A stretch of 64,000 nt of DNA from Planctomycetota bacterium (GTDB lineage: Bacteria > Planctomycetota > PUPC01 > JACPCR01), in contig JAQBXN010000002.1 in NCBI GenBank assembly GCA_027625095.1, positions 1 through 64,000 of the forward strand, in the 5' to 3' direction. Made by a program: the position numbers and the translations under genes. The notes below the pieces were generated by a model. It saw nothing but the letters and a program-made list of their open reading frames with translations, did not search any database and was not told the origin of the DNA. Below are positions 9,365 through 17,591 of this stretch, piece after piece. Numbering within the stretch: position 1 is the first letter of the stretch; each line of letters opens with the position of its first letter.

Positions 9365-10156
9365 ATGGAGAAAGCAGTGGTAGCTATCACATACAACGTT
9401 CGTTCATTCGAGGGACTGGTCGCCGAAGAGTCCGAGCGAAACAAGATTGGCCGCAAGCAAATCGTCGAGCGTCTCGCTCTGGAGTTTCAGCTTTACCAGC
9501 CCGATATCATCTGCATCCAGGAAGCCTGGAGCGAGGGATTGGTCGCACGCCTCGCGGCGAAGTTGGAGATGGACTACGTTTACTTCCATGGCGGGACAAA
9601 GATGAAGGGCTGGGACGAGGGAATCTCCGGCGCACTTCTGACTCGTTATGAAGTTCAATGCAAAGCAGTCTTTCCAATGGTTTCTTTTGCCGCGCGTCCG
9701 GCGCATCTCTTCACCCGATTCTGGGGATCGGTAATCATCACCACGGAATTTGGTCCACTGGCCGTCTACGCGGCCCATCTTCATCCTGGTGACGCCAGCG
9801 TCCGCATCGAAGAAATCAATGAAGTGTTGAAGGTGATAAATCGCGATCAAACTGAAAACTGTTCGGTTCTCTTGATGGGCGACCTGAACCATGAGCCCGA
9901 TGCTGACGAATACGCCCTGCTGAGCGCATCCGGCCTGACTGATTCGTTTGCTCGAAAAGGAGGTGGCTTTCATCTCACCTGGCCAAGCATCAATCCAGAA
10001 GTTCACATCGATTACATCTGGTCCTCAGGCCCCGTGTCGGATCGGCTTTCGGACTGCCGTGTCCTCTACGAAGGCTGTTTCCGCACCTATGACGAGGATC
10101 CGGGGGCATTTGCGCTTAGCGATCACCTTCCCGTCATGGCGATCTTTGATGATTGA
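9365..10156 (+). CDS. Endonuclease/exonuclease/phosphatase (EEP) family protein
   Basis: 263 residues. The EEP fold motifs are in order: TYNVRSF (Asn11), IQEAW (Glu53, metal ligand), GDLNHEP (172-178) and the terminal LSDHLPV with the Asp-His pair at 253-254. Family members hydrolyse phosphodiesters in DNA, sphingomyelin or inositol phosphates. There is no signal peptide. The ATG has no clear Shine-Dalgarno site; a GTG four codons in is preceded by GGAGAAAG and is a possible alternative start. Convergent with the dehydrogenase gene downstream. The exact substrate is unknown. Confidence 0.88.
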   Translation: MEKAVVAITYNVRSFEGLVAEESERNKIGRKQIVERLALEFQLYQPDIICIQEAWSEGLVARLAAKLEMDYVYFHGGTKMKGWDEGISGALLTRYEVQCKAVFPMVSFAARPAHLFTRFWGSVIITTEFGPLAVYAAHLHPGDASVRIEEINEVLKVINRDQTENCSVLLMGDLNHEPDADEYALLSASGLTDSFARKGGGFHLTWPSINPEVHIDYIWSSGPVSDRLSDCRVLYEGCFRTYDEDPGAFALSDHLPVMAIFDD

Positions 10157-10213
10157 AAAGGTCGCGGTCAGTATGAATACATCCGGATGAGCCAGCCATC
10201 CGAGTGAATGGCC

Positions 10214-11188
10214 TTACGGATTCAGGGGCACCCCCATCTCCTTGCCGACGTCCTCGAGCAGTTGCCGATGCGCTTCGCCGACAGGAACACCTTCTTCCTT
10301 CCAGGCTGCGAAACGCTCCGCCTCAAGCCCACCCGGGAGGTAAGACTTATCGCAACCGGGCATCGGCTGCATCTGCGAGACCAGCCGATGGTAGTCCTCC
10401 ATCTGGGCAAGAAACGTCTCGCGGGGGATGAAGCGTTCAATGTCGAGGGCCAGGATGAAACTGCCCTGGTTGGCACCCTTCCATTCTCGAACAGCCTTGT
10501 ACTCATCGGCGGGAACGCCGCACAGCAGCCCACCAAGTGTCTGGCAGATGGTGCCGAGTCCCAGTGATCTGAAGACGAGTCCCGGGGCGAGCTCGTAGAT
10601 CTTCCTGCCGGTTTCGTGATAGATGTCGTGCATGGCCCCAAAATCCAGCAGCAGACCGGGCGCGTTTCCCGCAGGAATGCCAAATGAATGAGGTGAGCCG
10701 CCACCGGCGCCGAGCATCAGACGTTCAGGCTGGAGGTGCATCTGCGCTCCGGAGGTGACGTATCCGATCAGTCCCTCTTCCATCACTATTCTGGAATAGA
10801 TACCGGCGGCGCCAATGTGTCCATGATTGCGCGTCACCGCGATAGCAACGCCCATTTCTCTGGCCTTCGGCACAACGGCCTGCGCGGCTTTGTGGGCCGC
10901 GAAATAGCCGAGGCTTCCGTCGCCGTCGTACACCATCGTCGTTGGCGACTCATTCAGAAGACGGACTTCCGGCGCTGGATTCAGGTGTCGATTCTTGAAG
11001 TGGCTCACGTAGTTCCGTACCTGTTGGGTACCGTGGCTGAAGACGCCTCTCAGGTCGTTGCTGGACAGAAGTTGTCCGATCAACAGCGCCTCGGCCTGCC
11101 GCAGCCCCGCCTTCTCCAGGCAAGCCGTGACGAAGGTGGCCAGCAGTTCGGCATCGACACGTATCGATTCTTTGGGCGGTGCATTCAT
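10214..11188 (-). CDS. Ldh2-family malate/L-lactate-type NAD(P)-dependent dehydrogenase
   Basis: 324 residues, typical for the Ldh2/MDH2 family, whose members oxidise 2-hydroxyacids such as malate, lactate, ureidoglycolate or sugar acids. Seen: the DLRGVFSHG segment (47-53) matching the family D-x-R-G-x-x-S-H-G signature, the RNHGHIGAAG stretch that carries the catalytic histidine region, and a glycine-rich GLGTICQTLGG further on. Cytoplasmic. No neighbour clearly indicates which hydroxyacid is used; the setting fits sugar-acid catabolism. Confidence 0.9.
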   Translation of the reverse strand: MNAPPKESIRVDAELLATFVTACLEKAGLRQAEALLIGQLLSSNDLRGVFSHGTQQVRNYVSHFKNRHLNPAPEVRLLNESPTTMVYDGDGSLGYFAAHKAAQAVVPKAREMGVAIAVTRNHGHIGAAGIYSRIVMEEGLIGYVTSGAQMHLQPERLMLGAGGGSPHSFGIPAGNAPGLLLDFGAMHDIYHETGRKIYELAPGLVFRSLGLGTICQTLGGLLCGVPADEYKAVREWKGANQGSFILALDIERFIPRETFLAQMEDYHRLVSQMQPMPGCDKSYLPGGLEAERFAAWKEEGVPVGEAHRQLLEDVGKEMGVPLNP

Positions 11189-11350
11189 TCTTAAGTTCCA
11201 TCCGGATGTTTTTGGGTGTGAAGTGGGCGAGTATCATTCGCCGCAGTGAGGATTCGGCAAATCACAAACAGCCAGTTTCGGTGCTTGTATTTGGCGTGCG
11301 TCATCCCACAATCGGCTACTCGAATAACGATTCTTCCGCGCAGACACAAC

Positions 11351-11671
11351 ATGCATTACGAAGTGACCGCACGGTTCATCGAAGCAACTGCGGGTGAATT
11401 TCTCCGCAAGCTCGTTGACGGCAGCATCTCAAATCAGAAACCGGACGGGCGCGAGTTGGTCGCATCGATGAAGCGTGCGGTCGTTACGAGCTCCGGCGAG
11501 ATCCGATGGAGCGAAGTGTGCTACTGCAGCACCCCGCTGGCCCATGAACGACAAACGGTCCTTGACCATCACTTTACGGACATCAGCACAGACGAGATCG
11601 AAGGATATCGGGACTACGAAGGACGTTCGTTTATGGAATATCTCACCGAGCTTGCCGGCCAGTCTTTTTGA
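11351..11671 (+). CDS. Small conserved-looking hypothetical protein
   Basis: 106 residues from the ATG that opens MHYEVTARFIEATAGEF. The frame is open upstream to 11246, but the extra residues are not protein-like. The sequence looks like a compact soluble domain: an N-terminal strand-helix, a K-L-V-D-G turn, then alternating strands around RWSEVCYCSTPLAHER and an acidic C-terminus. No family is recognised. It stands alone between a divergent dehydrogenase and a toxin-antitoxin-like pair. Confidence 0.6.
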   Translation: MHYEVTARFIEATAGEFLRKLVDGSISNQKPDGRELVASMKRAVVTSSGEIRWSEVCYCSTPLAHERQTVLDHHFTDISTDEIEGYRDYEGRSFMEYLTELAGQSF

Positions 11672-11885
11672 ATGAATGCGCTTATTTATAAAGCCATCGA
11701 AATGTTGGACTCCTCGAAGCCGCCTGCCGCATGACGAGATATGGCCAGACTATCCGAGAGATCTGCTAACGTCTGGGCTCACCGAGCCCGGCCAGCAACC
11801 GAAAACTGTGAAGAACAAGAGAGAATTTACGACAACGAATCACCCGAAGATCGCAAGAACGGAGGGCTTCGGTCCAGCGCCTTTG

Positions 11886-12287
11886 TTAGCCCTTTTTGGG
11901 GGCCGGCCATTCAAGATGCAAAGGCTCCTCTGCGTGAAGACGCCAGACCAGGAGGCCCGCATGAGAGGCCCGGATCACTGTTCCCACCCGCTTTGCTCTG
12001 GTGTTGAACTGCGGATGGCGTAGCACTCGTCGCACAAAAACGGCGACCTCGTTTTTCCCAACCGCAGTATTCACCAGGAAGTAACCTGCATGAGTAAGGT
12101 TTTGCTCAAAGAAATCATCATCTCGCGTGAAGAATGTTGCACCGGAAAGGTCATGCAGAAGAACCACAATCTCTTTGTCTTTCATTCCCTGCCTTCCGAC
12201 ATCTGAGCCGATCTGGCGATATCGAATGTGCCACTTTCGGAGTAGACGACATTGAGTCTCCACCACGTTTTCGTCCAAAATGTTCAT
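11886..12287 (-). CDS. DUF5615 PIN-like protein, putative toxin
   Basis: 133 residues. The opening NILDENV and later ATFFTRDDDFF are the acidic clusters expected of the DUF5615 branch of the PIN-like nuclease fold, where they would bind metal. The gene overlaps the preceding DUF433 gene by four bases (ATGA), the usual layout of this putative toxin-antitoxin module. The C-terminus (about 35 residues, rich in basic residues and Pro) is longer than I expect and may be extra. RNase activity is inferred from the fold only. Confidence 0.8.
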   Translation of the reverse strand: MNILDENVVETQCRLLRKWHIRYRQIGSDVGRQGMKDKEIVVLLHDLSGATFFTRDDDFFEQNLTHAGYFLVNTAVGKNEVAVFVRRVLRHPQFNTRAKRVGTVIRASHAGLLVWRLHAEEPLHLEWPAPKKG

Positions 12288-12538
12288 ACTGCCGCGGATT
12301 CCAGAGCGTACTCCTGTGCATGCTCAAGGAACGCCTGCCTTGATAGTCTTAAGGCTTCAGCTATCGCCTCCTCGGTAATTGCTCCTCTCCATTCTTCAAT
12401 GATCGTCTCCCAAGCGAGGCCATCTCCGACCTGCTCCAGAACATCGGAAACAAAGATCCTCGTTCCGCGAAATGTCAGTTTCCCATGGCAGATATCTGGA
12501 TCCGATACGATATGTCTCCCGTATATTTTCTGACTCAT
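12284..12538 (-). CDS. DUF433 protein, putative antitoxin
   Basis: 84 residues. The family core is clear: HIVSDPDICHGKLTFRGTRI followed by a helical HTH-like part (VLEQVGDGLAWETIIEEW, TEEAIAEALRLS). DUF433 proteins are short winged-helix-like proteins regularly paired with DUF5615 PIN-like proteins. It is the first gene of the pair and is translationally coupled to it. It would be expected to neutralise the nuclease and repress the operon, but no operator was identified. Confidence 0.88.
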   Translation of the reverse strand: MSQKIYGRHIVSDPDICHGKLTFRGTRIFVSDVLEQVGDGLAWETIIEEWRGAITEEAIAEALRLSRQAFLEHAQEYALESAAV

Positions 12539-12614
12539 ATTTGGGCGCCTGTGAGTTGTGAAGTGTGAAGAATACAGGGCTAACGTGAAAGCTGAGTGTC
12601 GCGCGGTAGCGCGT

Positions 12615-13436
12615 TCACTCCACCGCCTTGTTCGGAAATGGTTGGGCGTTGCTGGTTAGGAAGCGTTCACGAAACTTGCCAAGATCCATCTCGCCCAATC
12701 CCAAGATCTTAATGAGTTCGCCGGTATCAGAGAAATCGATGCGTTGGTCCGGGCTGTAGTAGGCAAAGGCGGCTTTCCACGCAGACCCGTAGACCGGATG
12801 CTGCAGCGCCGCTTTCTCGAAAACCTTGTCGCCTCCCTTGCGGTTCAAGTACGCGTTGGCATCCGCTATTCGGATATAGTCACTGTTGGATTTGGTGTAG
12901 GCCAGAGCAGCATCGGTCGTCTGTTTCTCGTTCCAGTTGCTATGCTGCACCACATGAATCCGCTTGGTGGTGTCGATGGCGGGCAACCCCTTCTGGATTT
13001 GCCCCAAAACTGCGGCAGTGATGTCCGACTGACCGCCCTCCTTGACCCAAACATCCCCGCCAGCCGCTAGTGATTTTGTCCAACGGACAACCAGTTCCGC
13101 CACCACCGATTCCCGATTGTCGTGCGCTGCCAACCAACCACCACACCCCTTCCATGCCGCATCCATGACGACATCGGACCCGGAATTGAAGGTCTTTGCG
13201 TTCTTACCATAGGCCCCGGAAACCGCGGCCGTGTGCGCATTAATCCACTCGATCCCATACATCGATTGCAGAATCGTCCGGTCGGCCGCCGCGCTATGAC
13301 CGTCATCCTTGTCGGGTGCGTGGTCATAGTGCAATGAAATGAAGTCCTTTTCAGGAGAAAAATCCCTCGCAACAATCTGACCTGATGCAGGCAGAACTGC
13401 GGCGAGCAACAGTGCGATGAGGTGGGTTGGATTCAT
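12615..13436 (-). CDS. Secreted hypothetical protein
   Basis: 273 residues with a clean signal peptide (MNPTHLIALLLAAVLPASG, cleavage near SGQ-IVA). The mature part begins with a DFISLHYDHAPDKDDGHS segment whose histidine-aspartate content suggests a metal or phosphate site. Later segments (RIHVVQHSNWNEKQT, YIRIADANAYLNRKGGD) look like a Rossmann-like alternation. I do not recognise the family. It probably works outside the cytoplasmic membrane. The upstream region carries a strong palindrome. Confidence 0.75.
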   Translation of the reverse strand: MNPTHLIALLLAAVLPASGQIVARDFSPEKDFISLHYDHAPDKDDGHSAAADRTILQSMYGIEWINAHTAAVSGAYGKNAKTFNSGSDVVMDAAWKGCGGWLAAHDNRESVVAELVVRWTKSLAAGGDVWVKEGGQSDITAAVLGQIQKGLPAIDTTKRIHVVQHSNWNEKQTTDAALAYTKSNSDYIRIADANAYLNRKGGDKVFEKAALQHPVYGSAWKAAFAYYSPDQRIDFSDTGELIKILGLGEMDLGKFRERFLTSNAQPFPNKAVE

Positions 13437-13471
13437 GGGTGGCGTGGTTTTTTCTCCGACAGTTGTGCTTA

Positions 13472-13517
13472 GACGCGAAATCTGCGTGCTATGACGCGAA
13501 CTTGCAGATTTCGCGTC
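13472..13517. repeat. 14-bp perfect palindrome upstream of secreted hypothetical
   Basis: The arms GACGCGAAATCTGC (13472-13485) and GCAGATTTCGCGTC (13504-13517) are exact reverse complements, separated by 18 bases that contain a third GACGCGAA. Pairing continues imperfectly outward (GTGCT / AGCAC). There is no U-run, so it looks more like a REP-type palindrome or operator region than a terminator. Confidence 0.7.
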
Positions 13518-13840
13518 ACAGCACCGTTATAGATGCCCCCTCGATCTGAAAACGTGAGGTTGGGGATTATAGCGATGAGGATAACGCCATCAAAAGGACA
13601 CCAGTGCCTTCAATCAGCATGGGGGGAGAAAGTTTTCCTTCACAAACAGGATCTGTTCGTCAGAATACCACGCATAGGTGTGCATGTTTTGATTTCCCAT
13701 CGGGTGCTGTGGTTGGAAAGATGTTCTTTGTACCTGGACGACTCACGATTGTTTATCGAAGGGGATATGACGATTGGACATTATAGATGTAATTGAAAGA
13801 TGTCGGCAGATCATTCGCAGGAACGACATGTCTATCAAGA
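13518..13840. other. Intergenic stretch without a supported gene
   Basis: Short open frames exist on both strands, but none has a ribosome site, family motif or protein-like composition. I see nothing else of note before the repeat that begins at 13841. Confidence 0.5.
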
Positions 13841-13957
13841 CGGAGGGAACAGAGACAGAAAATAATCCCTCAAAAACATCTCCGTTATCACTGTTTCCTC
13901 CTGTTTATGGGAAAGGTATGCGTGCGACGCGCAGAAGTTCAGAAGCAAATCTTTATC
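13841..13957 (+). repeat. Dispersed repeat, copy 2 (palindromic head plus conserved tail)
   Basis: It begins GGAGGGAACAGAGACAGAAA and closes its head with TGTTTCCTCC at 13901, an imperfect palindrome. The tail GCGCAGAAGTTCAGAAGCAA is followed by ATCTTTATCAGC. It aligns almost end to end with the copy at 2587. It lies between a divergent gene pair, about 200 bp before the amidohydrolase-aminotransferase fusion. Confidence 0.7.
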
Positions 13958-14153
13958 AGCCGTGGGGTCAGGGGATCGTAAAAAGGTAAACAGCCAGCTC
14001 GCTGTATCTGCCTGAACGGATGTCTGGGTCGTTCCGGCCTGCCAGGGAAGTGTGGGGATGTTAAGCCCTGCCAGTTTGCGACTTTTTTTGACAATCCCTT
14101 GCCAGCAGCACTTCCAAATCAGTAGACTGTCGCTTCCTAATCGAGAAACAAAT

Positions 14154-16529
14154 ATGGGAACCCAGACCGAAACTGAAAAACCTGTCATCAGCCCCGCGGC
14201 GGGGTTTGGAAACGCCAACCGGTTCACTGTTAATGATTCTGACCGGGAGCTGTTCAAGAAGGAACTGCGGGGCTTTGTGCCACCGGGTGCTTTCGATGCT
14301 CATGCGCATGTTTACGATCTCAGGCACATTTCACCGGGTACTCCGGATGATGCTTTTGGTGGCAGCCCCGAAATAACTATCAGTCGGATACTGGAATGCA
14401 CCGAGCGTTGGATGGGCGACCGCGTCATCCGGGACGGTCTTTATTTCCCCTTCCCGGTTCGAGACCTTGATGCGCCCGCGGCCAATGAGTTCCTGGCCGC
14501 CGATTTGGAGAAACATCCTGGGAGCCGCGGTCTGATGATGATTCGGCCGGATGACGACCCGGACATGGTTGAGGCTAATCTTCTTAAACACAGCTTCGCA
14601 GGCTTCAAGGTCTATCACCTGTTCGCTGCGCGCGAGGCGACTTTTCTTGCCGGCCAGGAGGAGTTTCTTCCTGAATGGGCTTGGGAACTTGCGAACAAAC
14701 ACGGGCTCTGGATCACCATGCACATGGTCCTGTCGAAGGCGTTGAGCGACCCCAGGAATCAGCAATACATCCGTGAACACTGCCTCCGATACCCGAACGC
14801 AAGGTACGTGCTTGCGCATGCCGCACGCGGTTTTAATGCCAGCCATACGGCCGATGCAATCCATACCATCAAGAGTCTCGACAATGTTTACTTCGACAGC
14901 TCCGCCATTTGCGAAGCTGCGGCGTTTGAATCGATCCTCAAAGCCACGGGAACGACTCGCCTGATGTATGGCAGCGATTTTCCCATCTCCGATTTGAGGG
15001 GGAAAGCCCTTTCTATCGGCGACGGATTTTTCTGGCTCTACGAAAACAACACCCAGTGGGACGGCTGGCTGCACTGTTCGCCGCAGCTCGTCGGCAGTGA
15101 ATCTCTCCTGGCTTTGAAGCAGGCTTGCCGCACTCTCTGTCTGAACGATTCCGATATCGAGCGCATCTTCAGCCATAACGCACGAGAACTGCTGGGCCTC
15201 AAAGAACAACCAACAGGCGAGCGCACCCAGCAGATATATCGGGAGGCGAAAACACTCATCCCGGGTGGGACGCAGTTGCTTTCAAAGCGGCCGGAGATGT
15301 TCGCTCCAGAACAATGGCCGGCATATTACGAACAGGCCATCGGCTGCGAAGTCACCGATAAAGATGGCCGCCGCTTCATTGATATGTCCTACAACGGCAT
15401 TCTGGCCTGCATCCTTGGATTTGCCGACCCGGATGTAAATGCTGCCGTCATCCGTCGCGTCCATCTTGGTTCGATGGCCACCCAGCAGACCTCTGACGAA
15501 GTCGAACTCGCTCGTCTGCTTACTGAAATTCATCCGTGGGCATCAAAGGCACGTTTCGCCAGAACCGGCGGGGAATCCATGACCGCCGCGGTGCGTATCG
15601 CCCGCACGGCAACCGGACGTGACAAGGTGGCATTCTGCGGATACCACGGCTGGCACGACTGGTATCTTGCGGCCAACCTGACCGAGAATGATGCCCTCAA
15701 CGGGCATCTACTTCCGGGGCTGAGTCCGGCTGGAGTGCCCCAGGCCCTGAAAGGCTCAGCCTTCACTTTCCATTACAACAAGCTCGATGAACTTGATGGC
15801 ATCCTCGCTAAGCATGGCTCTGAGATAGCCGCCATCATTATGGAGCCGACCCGTTCGGACGAGCCGAAACCCGGTTTTCTAGAGGCGGTGAGAGAGCGTG
15901 CAGATAAGTACGGCACAAAGCTTATCTTTGATGAAATCTCCATAGGCTGGCGACTCTGCGTCGGCGGCGCGCACCTCAATTACGGTGTTACGCCTGATAT
16001 TGCCGTCTTCGCCAAGACCATCAGCAACGGCTACGCAATGGGAGCTATCATCGGTAACGAAGAGACCATGCAGGCTGCGCAACAATCATTCATCTCGAGC
16101 GCTTACTGGACCGAAGGCATCGGCCCCGCCGCGGCATTAGCTGCGGTGACCAAGATGATGAAGGTCAATGTCCCCGTGCACATCGGAAAACTTGGGGCAC
16201 TGGTCATGAACGGTTGGCGTGAATTGACTGAGAAGCACGGCGTCCCTGTAAAGATTGCCGGCCGACCGCAGTTGCCTTCACTCAGCTTCGAACATGAGAA
16301 GGCCGCCGCTCTGCAGACTTTGCTTACGGTAAAGATGCTGGACCGAGGATTCCTCACTGCCGGTTCGTGTGCACTTACTTTTGCTCACGATGAACGACGG
16401 GTCGAAAACTATCTGGCAGCATTGGACGAGGTCTTCGGGGAACTCGCCTCGGCCATCAAGGCCGACGATATCGAAAGCCGCATCGGAGGCCCCGTGAAGC
16501 ACACCGGTTTTGCCAGGCTGGCCGATTAG
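14154..16529 (+). CDS. Amidohydrolase-class III aminotransferase fusion protein
   Basis: 791 residues from the ATG preceded by GAGAAA; an earlier in-frame ATG at 14052 adds unlikely sequence. Residues about 40-350 form an amidohydrolase-2 TIM barrel: HAH at 50-52, TMH at 190, AHAARG with His222 and GSDFP with Asp275 supply the metal site. Residues about 358-791 are a class III PLP aminotransferase of the glutamate-1-semialdehyde aminomutase type: TGGESMTAAVRIAR for phosphate binding, FDEIS with Asp593 and AKTISNG with the PLP lysine at 621. The linker is short and there is no frame break, so it is a true fusion. The barrel may hydrolyse or decarboxylate the substrate or product of the aminotransferase. 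The product is unknown. An SDR follows downstream. Confidence 0.9.
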   Translation: MGTQTETEKPVISPAAGFGNANRFTVNDSDRELFKKELRGFVPPGAFDAHAHVYDLRHISPGTPDDAFGGSPEITISRILECTERWMGDRVIRDGLYFPFPVRDLDAPAANEFLAADLEKHPGSRGLMMIRPDDDPDMVEANLLKHSFAGFKVYHLFAAREATFLAGQEEFLPEWAWELANKHGLWITMHMVLSKALSDPRNQQYIREHCLRYPNARYVLAHAARGFNASHTADAIHTIKSLDNVYFDSSAICEAAAFESILKATGTTRLMYGSDFPISDLRGKALSIGDGFFWLYENNTQWDGWLHCSPQLVGSESLLALKQACRTLCLNDSDIERIFSHNARELLGLKEQPTGERTQQIYREAKTLIPGGTQLLSKRPEMFAPEQWPAYYEQAIGCEVTDKDGRRFIDMSYNGILACILGFADPDVNAAVIRRVHLGSMATQQTSDEVELARLLTEIHPWASKARFARTGGESMTAAVRIARTATGRDKVAFCGYHGWHDWYLAANLTENDALNGHLLPGLSPAGVPQALKGSAFTFHYNKLDELDGILAKHGSEIAAIIMEPTRSDEPKPGFLEAVRERADKYGTKLIFDEISIGWRLCVGGAHLNYGVTPDIAVFAKTISNGYAMGAIIGNEETMQAAQQSFISSAYWTEGIGPAAALAAVTKMMKVNVPVHIGKLGALVMNGWRELTEKHGVPVKIAGRPQLPSLSFEHEKAAALQTLLTVKMLDRGFLTAGSCALTFAHDERRVENYLAALDEVFGELASAIKADDIESRIGGPVKHTGFARLAD

Positions 16530-16545
16530 ATTCACCGGAGTTTAA

Positions 16546-16596
16546 GTAACGGTTTCCGCCGGGTTTTAAAGAGGAAGACCCGCCTGAAACCGTTAC
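16546..16596. repeat. Intergenic inverted repeat after the fusion gene
   Basis: GTAACGGTTTC (16546-16556) and GAAACCGTTAC (16586-16596) are exact complements, and the interior CGGGT/ACCCG can extend pairing. It lies 16 bases after the stop of the fusion gene. With no following T-run it is only terminator-like. It may attenuate read-through into the SDR gene or be a palindromic repeat. Confidence 0.6.
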
Positions 16597-16646
16597 TACA
16601 ACTTCGGCTAAACAGGCAGACAACTATCACTACTCCGGAGAAACCC

Positions 16647-17453
16647 ATGCCCGAAGCACACGAACCAACTATCAAAGAACTCTTCGATCTGACCGGCCGT
16701 GCCGCTCTGGTCACCGGGGGCACCGGCTGGCTCGGCACGAGTTTTTCACGGGCCCTCGCAGAGGCGGGCGCTACAGTGATCATTTCAAGCCGTGATCCCT
16801 CACGCGCCCAGAAAACCGCGTCGACACTGCCGTCACCCGGCGGCGCAGAGCATTTCGGTGTCGAACTTGATCACATGGATGAAGAGAGCCTCAAAGGTGG
16901 ATTTCTGAAGGCAGAAGCACTGACGGGTAAGATAGACATCCTGGTCAACAACGGGCTTGAAGCAGTCGGCAAAGATCTCACGAACATCTCGATGGACGAA
17001 TTCGCCAGGCACCAGCGAAACAATGCAGCCTACTTCGTCCTGGCGCGATTGGTCCGTGACAGCGCGGTCAGGAATCAGTCTCCAGCAAGCGTGATCAATA
17101 TCGGATCGATGTACGGGCAGGTCGCCTCGTACCCGGATGCGTACGAAGGTATCTGTGCCGCGAGTCCAGTCGCCTATCATTCATTGAAAGGCGGCACGAT
17201 TCACATGACCCGCCACCTTGCAGTTTACTGGGCAAAGGATCATGTGCGCGTTAATTGCCTGAGTCCTGGCCCGTTCCCAAACACATCTAAAGTTCCAGAC
17301 GGTCTGTGCGAGCGCCTGGACACCAAACTACCGATGCAGCGGATGGGACTTCCGTACGAACTCAAAGGAGCACTGCTCCTTCTGGCCAGCGATGCGGGCA
17401 GCTACATCACCGGGCAGAACATCACTGTTGATGGTGGCTGGACCGCGTGGTAG
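16647..17453 (+). CDS. Short-chain dehydrogenase/reductase (SDR)
   Basis: 268 residues, classical SDR length. Cofactor motif TGGTGWLG is at 23-30, the strand motif NNG appears in ILVNNGLEAVG, and the catalytic Tyr-x-x-x-Lys is present as YHSLK, preceded by a serine in NIGSMYG. The C-terminus ITGQNITVDGGWTAW is typical. It has a good GGAG site before the ATG. The neighbouring aminotransferase fusion suggests that it reduces or oxidises a keto/hydroxy group on the same compound, but this is inference. Confidence 0.94.
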   Translation: MPEAHEPTIKELFDLTGRAALVTGGTGWLGTSFSRALAEAGATVIISSRDPSRAQKTASTLPSPGGAEHFGVELDHMDEESLKGGFLKAEALTGKIDILVNNGLEAVGKDLTNISMDEFARHQRNNAAYFVLARLVRDSAVRNQSPASVINIGSMYGQVASYPDAYEGICAASPVAYHSLKGGTIHMTRHLAVYWAKDHVRVNCLSPGPFPNTSKVPDGLCERLDTKLPMQRMGLPYELKGALLLLASDAGSYITGQNITVDGGWTAW

Positions 17454-17528
17454 TGGCTTCGGGGGGCACAGATGGGTTTCTTTGGAGTGCGGTGATCTGT
17501 CACTGCTTTTTCTTTCTGCGGCGTTTCA

Positions 17529-17557
17529 GAAACAGAAAAGCTCCGACGAGTCGGAGC
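17529..17557 (-). terminator. Intrinsic terminator of the PHP-like gene
   Basis: Read on the minus strand, an 8-bp perfect stem GCTCCGAC/GTCGGAGC is followed directly by TTTTCTGTTTC. It lies about 35 bases after the stop codon of the PHP-like gene, on the correct strand. Confidence 0.75.
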
Positions 17558-17591
17558 ACTCCAGAGGTGGCTTCCAATTCCTTTTTCCCGC

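Noticed and set aside
11676-12023. Plus-strand frames opposite the DUF5615 gene
   Set aside because: They lie antisense to a recognised gene and have basic, Pro-rich translations typical of shadow frames.
13533-13989. Short plus-strand frames in the intergenic region before the fusion gene
   Set aside because: The second crosses the dispersed repeat; neither has a ribosome site or family motif.
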